Origin: Alectoria sarmentosa
Lineage: Eukaryota > Ascomycota > Lecanoromycetes > Lecanorales > Parmeliaceae
Length of the DNA stretch: 64,000 nt
Direction: 5' to 3'
Assembly (NCBI GenBank): GCA_009733775.1
Contig: WOGZ01000061.1
Location: forward strand, 62,001 to 126,000
The stretch's first letter is position 1; every line of letters starts with the position of its first letter. The notes under the pieces were generated by a model. The model ran no database searches. It was not told where the DNA came from and worked only from the letters and a program-made list of their open reading frames with translations. Positions 56,417 to 64,000 of the stretch are shown in pieces. The translations under genes were made by a program, and so were the position numbers.

Positions 56417-57792
56417 TCATCCCTCCCCATCCCCATCCTCATCCTCATCCTCATCGCTATCAGCGTTATCGTCCATAGGAATCATTTCCCTCCTTGCCAA
56501 TTGCACTTCCCTATTCCCTTGTCCGACCGATAGCGCCACTTTCTTCTCATCCCAACCCTTACTCCTCACTTTTTCCACTACTTCGTCTTTGATCCTATCG
56601 CTCCATTGCCGATATTCCAAAAGGTTGTCGTCTTCCAATTCGAACAACTCCCCCCCTACACCACCAAGCAGCTCACTGAATGGACAACTGCCCGCAAATT
56701 CCCAGTCTATCACTGCGCTGAAATGACCATCATGCACCATCGTATTTCGGCCGCACAAATCGCCGTGCATGAGAGCGAAGGGCTCTTGGGGGAGGAAAGA
56801 GGATATGTCTGAAAACAACCTGTCCCGGCACGTGCGCAAGGACTCGATGAAATGCTCTTTGGGTGTGGTTTCGAAAAGACCCTCATCCAGCTCTTCGGCA
56901 GAGGCGTTTGTGTAATAACATATCTCTTTATCGTAGCAAGCAACCACACAGACGTGGGTAGAAGGGTATGGTCCGATGTCGTAGAAGGCTGGGGAATGAA
57001 ACTTGTCCTGGACGCGTTGTCAGCCTGGTGAATTGTCCTCCCCTGTCTCATGGAACAGTCATCCATATCAACATTGACTTACGCTTCCCTTGAACGGTTT
57101 GAAGCCTTCGACAGTCGGTCCAAGCTCGTGCTTCAAAGTTAAACCGCCAATACCGCCAAGATTGGTCTCACTTAGTGCGACAATAATTTGCGCCACTTCG
57201 TCCGTAATGCTTGCCTTCTCTGATTCTGTCAACTCAAACCACACTGAATCTAGAGGCTGGTCATCAATGAATTTCATAGCAATATACGGGCTGTTCGGGC
57301 CTGATTGTTTGAGGTCGTACGCGTACACCTTGGGGACTGGTATAGACGGGTGGTGTTTGGCAACGTATGTAAGGAAGGCTACTTCGTTTTCAATTCGGCA
57401 TGGCGAGACTTCCTCTTTGGGCTCGCGAATGATGATCTTTCTAGATGAGAGACTCTCGACGCTGTCCGGTATCTGGCGTGACAGTCAGTCAAAGTATGGA
57501 GAAAAACAGCAGACTACTCACGGAATACTTGGTCGTATAGGACACAAGCCATACGTAATTATAGCCTCCTTCCGCGAGCAATTGTACCTCCCAGGTCTTG
57601 ATCTCGAACCCAGTTCTTGCTTGGTTTGAGTGTGTATGATGGGTTTCCATTAAGGCACTCTCTATAGCACTTAACCTTTCCTGTAGTGCCTTGTTTGTAG
57701 CAGTACACCTTGGGATGACAGTCGCAGTACTTCATGTGTTTTTTGCAATATCCGACATGCTTGCTGACCTGGCAATGGTCAGTAGTCGGCAT
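56417..57792 (-). CDS. APH/choline-kinase-like phosphotransferase, paralog 1
   Basis: This is a member of the fungal phosphotransferase-enzyme (APH) fold expansion; the substrate is unknown. In the spliced model the exons are 57792-57769, 57680-57522, 57472-57083 and 57007-56417, giving 387 residues. Kinase-fold landmarks: EGGYNYVWLVSYTTKYS, SRKIIIREPKEEV, the Glu of RIENEVAFL, the catalytic HGDLCGRNTMV and the metal site VIDWEFAG. The C-terminus is an acidic run (DNADSDEDEDEDGDGEG). The 88-nt first intron (57768-57681) has a poor donor (GTCAGC) and is itself open in frame, encoding a Cys/His-rich peptide. If it is kept, the product is a short protein that ends out of the kinase frame. A simpler start is the ATG at 57650. 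The paralog at 62851 has the same structure. Confidence 0.8.
57681..57768 (-). other. 88-nt segment: intron or Cys/His-rich coding
   Basis: It begins GTCAGCAAGCATGTCGG and ends GGCACTACAG. Read in frame it gives SKHVGYCKKHMKYCDCH, then KVYCYKQGTTG. It has the same length and the same border sequences as the segment at 62902-62989, and 18 of 30 encoded residues are identical. Confidence 0.6.
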
Positions 57793-59410
57793 TTGGAGAA
57801 AAGTTTTACAGTACACCGCTGACTAATGAGACATACAGCAAAGCAAGGGACAGAATTACTTGAAAATTGGCCTTCGAAAGTCCATCTATACGCGCAGACC
57901 AAGCCATCTATGACGGATGGACAATGAAAGCATCAGAGAACAGAACCAAGGACCTTTAAAGAACCTGCAAACAAACGAAGAAGAAACACATCTGAGCAAA
58001 AGGAACAGACATTGAAAAGGCTGGGAACCGCACTACCAGGTGGGTAGCTTCAGAACTTTCTCCTGCATTCGAATGAACAAGAGAAACCACGTGATGAACA
58101 CAGAACGGCAAGCGTACGCCTCTCGAAAAGCTGAAAGAGCTCAGTAAGAACAGGCCGGATCCCAGGCGTTCCAAAAGAGCCTTCGCATGAACGATTATGA
58201 TCGAAGGGACACACCAAAAGCCTTCAGTGGGACATTTGCTTGACTTCGTACTTGAGTCAAACAGAGAAGACTCGGGCTTTGAGGACCAAGAGACAAGATC
58301 TATCAACGCCTATGGTCTACTCACACATCTAGGCATTGAGCCTTTTGCACCTTTGTCATTCTTGATGCTTTCGTTGCCGCAATCTCAAGCCCCGAACTTC
58401 GTTGGGATTCCTTCTAGGGGCCGATTAAGCGTGTTCCTGAATCCAACTTGACTCCGGACAGTCACCCTCCCCCAGTCTCCGTCTGACTAACCGTCCTTTA
58501 GTTGGCTCTTTTAGGTATCTGAATGAGCCCCGCGCACCGTGCACAAAATCTATCTTCTTACACACCGCCAGACCTGCTTACAAGTCATTTCACATGGTTG
58601 TTTATATACTCTCATCTGACGAGATAGTCCATAGCGACGAAGTAGATAAGCTTCGGTTATCTGACGAGTCAATTGTCAATTCCGTCACTGTAGAATACTT
58701 ACAAGCAACTAAGCAAGTACACAACACATTTCATCGACGACAGCAAGATGCTCCGACTACTCACCGATGACAGCAGCAGCGATAGACATGTAGTATGCAT
58801 GTATGCAGTGACCGTGTATGTGGAAGCCACGTGCGATTGATTGATTATTAGTCAAGGAGACCGTCGAGGAGGTGACTAAATGATCGGCGGTCCATTCCCG
58901 GTAGAGCGTTTCTGGCATTGCGCTGCCGTCGCGCGACTAGCGCCCGCTAGGCACATGAAACGGCGCATTGTCTGCGTCATCACACACATCTATAATTAAA
59001 TTTTGTTGGAAAGTCGACAACGAAAGCCTTGATCACAAAACTTTTCGTTTAAGAATTATTATACTCGATTGATTATAGAATCTTCAAACCAAATTTATGA
59101 GTGCACGATGAAAAGTTGAAGAATTATAGGACTTCAAAATCTCGCCACTGTGCAGCTTATTTTATCGAGGGCGAGGCTACGGAGATATACTTAGTATTTA
59201 AAGAATGCAGGAACGCTTCGTACACCTTGCCTAGCCTGGCCTAGCGCTTCCATCCACGGTTCGACCTTGGCGGACAAATGCCTGGTCTCCTGTCATGGAA
59301 ATGCAAACCACCTGTTTACGACTCTCAAATATGCACGACCTACTGAGCAGACTGTACTCGCACCTGTGTCCTCTCGGTACGACGAGTACAGCTTTTCACG
59401 GTCAGAAGCT
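57793..59410. other. Intergenic, no supported gene
   Basis: About 1.6 kb, with an AT-rich stretch around 58990-59200. No coding frame with recognisable features. It separates the divergent APH-like gene and the zinc-cluster regulator. Confidence 0.45.
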
Positions 59411-60900
59411 ATGCCCTCACGATGCTTCCACACTAAGAGCAGGCACGGGTGCAAACAATGCAAGGCCAGACGGGTGAAGGTAAGGCTCATCCGCAGATAC
59501 CCTACTGAGGGCTAATGTGCCTAACGAGAGAGTAGTGTGACGCTGGGTCGCCATGCCAGCACTGCGCACGTCGACAAGAGCACTGCAGCAATACGTCTCT
59601 TCTGCCGGACAAGGCCTCTATCACTCCTTCTTCACCTTCGACCATGTATCCATCTCCCGCTTCACTATTAGAAATCATACGCCTATCATCAGCCGAAATA
59701 GGAACCACATTACTTGGAATCTCACACCTGGAATTGCGCCTCCTCGACCACTACTGCAACGTGGTAGCGCCAATCATCTCAGCTCATGATCATTTAAATC
59801 GAATGTGGCAGTATGAGATTCCTCACCAAGCCAAGACTCACTCGTTTCTCATGCACAATATCCTATCAACAAGTGCCTATCATCTTTGTTGTGCATGTGC
59901 CGGGCCCTTACAGTTGCAGCCAGAGAGATCACAAGACGTATCACGTGTCAATGGGGAATCAATCCTCGTACCCCCATTCCACCTTGTCTTGCCTGGTCAC
60001 ACGGAATGGCAGATACGGCAGAGCAATCGCTACAAACGCTTTGCTATGGAACAGCAGCGTCTCGCCTTCCAAACTTATATCCCTAGTCTCTGTGTCCTGA
60101 CCAGTCATAATCAAGAGGCCCTTTGCGCCGCCTCAGCTCTCTTGTCACTCAACGCCGTAGCTTCGACACAAAACCGTTACTGCCCGCCAGCCCTTCAATC
60201 CCAACCTTCATCTCCCATTGATGACTGGTTGGAGATTTCTGTCCTGGTCCGCGGCGCCATGGCCGTGATCCAGAACGCCGGTACCAGCATCATGGATGGC
60301 GCTTTGCAGCCCATGCTTCGTCATCGCCGTGTTGAGGCTTCCAGCGATGGTACCGGAGACGACGTCGAAAGTCAAGTCAGGCGGTTGGTCTCACCGCACG
60401 TCTTGTCCGCACTGAATGCCCTCGCACCATCAATTGACCACTGTACGTCCAGTGAAGCTGATAAGGAGATACTTCACGCGGCTCTAGGGCTTCTCAAGAC
60501 GTCCTTTGCTATCGTCGCGGTGGAACCTGAACATGAGAGTATTGTGATGGCCTGGAGCATCCTGTTGGACGTGCAATTCTTTCCGTTCGTGAAGAGGAGG
60601 CAGCCAATGGCTTTGATACTGCTTGCGTACTGGACGGTTTTGTTTGGAACGTTCCGGAACAGATGGTGGGTAGGCGGACTGAGTATTACCATTCTGAGAC
60701 ACATCGCAGAGTTTCTTACGCCGTTGGATGAGAGGTATGAAGAAGTGATGGATGAACGTGTGCAAGAAGGAGACTGCGCACTAATATATGGTTCGTTGGA
60801 ACGAGATCCGGATGGGGCGAGTGATCCGACGGCAGGCAAGGCGAAGTGGAGAGATCTTCTAGAATGGCCTCTCCGCGAGAGTGGCATTTATGACTTATAG
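59411..60900 (+). CDS. Zn2Cys6 fungal transcription factor
   Basis: This is a DNA-binding regulator of 477 residues. Exon 1 (59411-59479) encodes MPSRCFHTKSRHGCKQCKAR and RVK. A 56-nt intron splits the zinc cluster, and exon 2 (59536-60900) gives CDAGSPCQHCARRQEHC. Together they form C-x2-C-x6-C-x5-C-x2-C-x6-C. The rest resembles the fungal-specific transcription factor domain of small regulators (LELRLLDHYCNVVAP, HLCCACAGP, the helical C-terminal half). Target genes are unknown. It lies between the two inverted APH-like paralogs, and no biosynthetic cluster is evident. Confidence 0.92.
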
Positions 60901-62850
60901 CCCAATACAAGCGTGCTCCGCACGTGCGCGTCGCATCATCAGATCATCCAATTCACAGCAAATAGCCCACCAAACCAGATTGAACTATCCTACTACATCG
61001 TACGAGTCCGCGAGTTGTGTCATTTTTATTGTGGACATTGTAGATACCGTAGGGTTTATGTCGCGTAGGGGCCCACTGTACCCTAGAGCGTATTCTTCCC
61101 GTAGAGGACATATATCGCAGGGTAGATATATATCGTACGGCTGAGGTACAGGAAGTAAATATTGATATCGAGGACAGACGTATCGTACTTTGGGTCGGGG
61201 CGAATAACTTGCCGTGAGGATGGCTAAGGTAAGGTGTCGAGCATGCTTTGCGATGTGCCTCGCAGCTATCTATGAATTCTCCAAATATACAATGAGGAGG
61301 GAATGTGATTGGAAACTAGGTAGGTACTTTAAGGGCGGCTGGGGGGTTTTAGTAAGCCTGCGTAGAGGGTGTTAACATCATTTTTTGTAACAAATCTCGT
61401 GGTGTATTTTGACTCCACGCAGAGTACTAGTAGAGTCAACCTCATGCGATACCATCATACGAACATATATGGGTATGCTTTTCAAATCTCAACAGATCTT
61501 CAATTCAAGAGATTGTGAAAATATCATTAATGACTAAGCTGTATTTTACAAATACAGGGTTCAAATACAAATACAGGGTCCGCGCGTACTCCCCCACTGC
61601 TCATCACCCTCCCCGTATTAACCACCCCACCACCCCCCATGCCAGACCCGTAACCCATCGCCCCCGGGGGAACTTTGGCTAAATCGTCCAAATCCGAAGT
61701 CAAAAACAGAGTGGTGTGGATGTAACTTATCGTATTTAGATCCCGAATCGAAACCTTGGCGCTCGTACACGTAGAAATGCTCTCACGAGATTCGTTTCCT
61801 TAACAAACTGTCAATAGAATGTTCATTTCACGAGACTTTCATTAGCGTTGAAATCTTATCAGATCTGTCATATACGATTATCTTTACATCCTTGATACGA
61901 GTCAAGATCTTTCTTTGAAAACATCGTTATTGTATCAGATATGCATGAAACATGGATCGTAAGAGCATTGTCAGCGTGACAAGCCTGTTGATAGGGTGGG
62001 CTACAAAATGACGCTTCTGACAGGCTACAGGCATGATTGCGAAAAACCCCCTACCGCCCTTAAAGTAGGCGATGATTAGTAGTCTCCACGTTGACGCTAG
62101 CTTCCGGTTAGGGTAAGCACCTCGGAGCGTAACAATATAGGCCCGTGTTTGTGTACGACACGTGCGGCGAGGCTGTGTATCGGGACTTGCACACAAGCGG
62201 CTCAGAGAAGTAGCGCAAGCAAGTCAGTCATGCAAGCCATCTAGCAGGAGCTGGTATGGGCTCCTTTGTCACTGTAGGAGGCTCATGAAAGAACACATTG
62301 TTAAGCTTGCATGCCACAATTCGCATTTGGTTTCAAATCCTCGTGCCCAAAGACTTGTTTGGCCTCGTTGAGGAACTCGATGTGGTTGCTCAGGTACCAG
62401 CTATGTTTCATGCTAGGTGAGTGTCCAATTCTGGACTCTTGGAGATTTTTGATAGTCTCTATTACTCATGCGAAGGATCGATTGGCTTCCAAGACCATAC
62501 GTTGCAGGTCATTGGAGTTTGATGTTTTTTTTTTCTTACAGACAGATTTTGTCTGTTTTGGGGTTTTTGCAGATAGTCCGTCTCAGAAATGTTGAGCGGG
62601 ACGGAAACGGCACCAATGGTTTTGTCATTTCAAGTCTCCTCACAAGTGTGGTCATTGTCCTTTGTCACATATTGTCACCGTTTGCGGTTGGGCCTTTAGT
62701 GAGAGCAGGTATGTATAGGCAGGAGCTCCGTCAGTTTTTGCAGCAAAAATCCAGTCATCCCTTGCTTCTGAACTATCGCTGGTCATTCTATATATATGTA
62801 CTAAGGCACCAAAATCTTCCCGATGCCAACCACCCACAAGTACAGTAAGC
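60901..62850. other. Intergenic, no supported gene
   Basis: About 1.95 kb with varied composition. A duplicated AAATACAGGGT phrase occurs at about 61551-61580. Short repeats of ATATATCG lie near 61105-61135. No gene was recognised on either strand. Confidence 0.45.
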
Positions 62851-64000
62851 ATGATTTGGCATTGCCTAGGAAAAGAAGCTGACTCGGACAAACATCCAGT
62901 GGTCTGCAAGCATGTCGGACTTTGCACCAAGCACCAAGAGCGATGTCCCAATCACAAGAAAGTGTTTGTCTACAAGAAAGGCACTACAGGACATCCTCCA
63001 AAGTGCGCTGCCTGCGATAGAGGGAAATCACAAAATAGATAGCGACGATGTTGCTATAGTAGATGTACAGGTAGACTTCTTCGCAGAGGGCGGCTACAAC
63101 TACTTATGGCTCGTCTCGTTTTCTTCGAAACGCTCAGGACAGAATTGCGCAACCTCGGTGTATAAGGCCATACTCCGCGAGCCAAACGACGATGCCCTTT
63201 TGCCGTGGCAGTTGGAAAATGAGGTTGCCCACCTGACCTTTATCGCTAAGAACCATCCATCCATCCCAGTGCCCGAAGTCTACGCGTATGACACTGGGGA
63301 AAGTGGAAACGAGCCTTTTATCATGATGGAGTATATTGATGGACAGCCTTTGAGTTCAGCATGGACCACATATTCAGAGGACGAGAAATTGGCAGCTTCC
63401 CGACAAGTTGCCCAAGTGATAGTCGAAATGAGCGAGATTACGTTCCATTGTATCGGCGGTTTGACCTTGACCCACGACCAGGGTCCAACCGTGGAGGGCG
63501 TGAAGTTATTTAGGGGCCGTGTATTTCATCTCAAAGTCGCATTACTGGGAGTCTGTGGTAACTGACAGTGCGCTCGCAGGACAAGTTCCACTCACCAGAC
63601 TGTTACGACATCGGACCGTACCACTCAACGCATGCCTACGTCCTCGCCTATTACGACAAGGAAATATACTACTATATCCACGCTCCTGAAAGTGATTTTG
63701 ATGAGGGTTGTTTTGACGTCGTGCCAAAAGACGTATTCATCAAATCTTTACAAGAAACTCGCGACAGGCTGGCCTTATCTCCATCAACGTTTCTCCCAGA
63801 GCAACCGTACACACTGGTTCACAATGACATCAACGGCCGCAACATCATGATGCGAGACAAGAAGATCGTGGCGGTCTTGGACTGGGAATTTGCTGGTAGC
63901 TACCCGCTGAGCGAAATGCTGGAAGGGAGAGGCGTGGATATGGTGGAAATGGTGGACGACGAGACGGCGGAAGAGAATAGCGCTTGGAGTCTCTGCGTGG
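62851..64000 (+). CDS. APH/choline-kinase-like phosphotransferase, paralog 2 (partial)
   Basis: This homolog of the gene at 56417-57792 is on the opposite strand and truncated by the window end. Spliced model: 62851-62901, 62990-63520 and 63580 onward, with an 88-nt and a 59-nt intron. Kinase landmarks are FFAEGGYNYLWLVSF, NEVAHLTFIAKNHPSIPVPE, MMEYIDGQPLSSAW, DKFHSPDCYDIGPYHSTHAY, LVHNDINGRNIMM and VLDWEFAGSYPL. His-Asn-Asp replaces His-Gly-Asp before the catalytic loop; the catalytic Asp, Asn and metal Asp are kept. Unlike paralog 1, the kinase frame is also open upstream to an ATG at 62912, so this copy could be translated without removing the first intron. Confidence 0.8.
62902..62989 (+). 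other. 88-nt segment: intron or Cys/His-rich coding
   Basis: It begins GTCTGCAAGCATGTCGG and ends GGCACTACAG, exactly the length and borders of the paralog 1 segment. In frame with the upstream exon it encodes CKHVGLCTKHQERCPNH and KKVFVYKKGTTG. Reading on gives KCAAC and a stop after 63 residues in total. Spliced out, the exons join in frame into the kinase-like protein. Confidence 0.6.

Noticed and set aside
62280..62360. Possible tRNA from a GGTTTCAAATCC-like box
   Set aside because: No matching A box or cloverleaf stems could be drawn around it.

Overview
The window is nuclear DNA of a filamentous ascomycete. Genes carry short GT-AG introns, mostly 46-60 nt and often with a CTAAC-like branch site. 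They lie on both strands without operons, and many encode familiar fungal families: RTC5, ACH1, RCF1, BimC kinesin, a CarO-type rhodopsin and Zn2Cys6 regulators. Multiplying introner-like introns are best known from Dothideomycetes, so I favour that class; this is an inference.

Layout. 0.4-2.1 kb: a multipass membrane protein with a one-base frameshift. 4.5-6.5 kb: a family III CoA-transferase. 7.9-22 kb: a dense housekeeping block with DNA polymerase kappa, kinesin-5, a UPF0183/PHAF1 protein, mitochondrial isoleucyl-tRNA synthetase and a coiled-coil protein. 22.7-31 kb: a WD40 protein, then the divergent pair RTC5 and ACH1. 32-39.6 kb: a rhodopsin with proton-pump residues, a phenylalanine ammonia-lyase and a secreted propeller-like protein. 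39.6-44.7 kb: about 5 kb with no convincing gene. 44.7-49.6 kb: a compact block with an unnamed conserved protein, mitochondrial bL36, RCF1 and threonine dehydratase. 50.4-55 kb: a membrane GT2 polysaccharide synthase convergent with an AMP-forming acyl-CoA ligase, with tandem repeats between them. 56-64 kb: a gene-poor end with two inverted paralogous APH/kinase-like genes flanking a Zn2Cys6 regulator; the last gene runs off the window.

The main find is a family of introner-like elements in RTC5 and ACH1. Two introns of 158 and 156 nt, in divergent neighbouring genes on opposite strands, are about 90% identical along their whole length. Both begin GTACG and end CGGTAG. One has a perfect 15-bp terminal inverted repeat. 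A third, diverged copy (152 nt) lies in ACH1, a probable relic (147 nt) lies in RTC5, and a further long ACH1 intron (135 nt) is a weak candidate. All lie exactly at splice boundaries and in the sense orientation, so they look like recently spread, intron-making mobile elements.

The second find is in the APH-like pair. Both genes carry an 88-nt phase-0 segment that can be read as an intron, yet is open in frame with the upstream exon and encodes a conserved Cys/His-rich peptide. Splicing would give a kinase-like protein; retention would give a short zinc-finger-like protein.

Exon coordinates were assembled by hand from reading frames and splice motifs. Products were named from remembered family features, without database searches.
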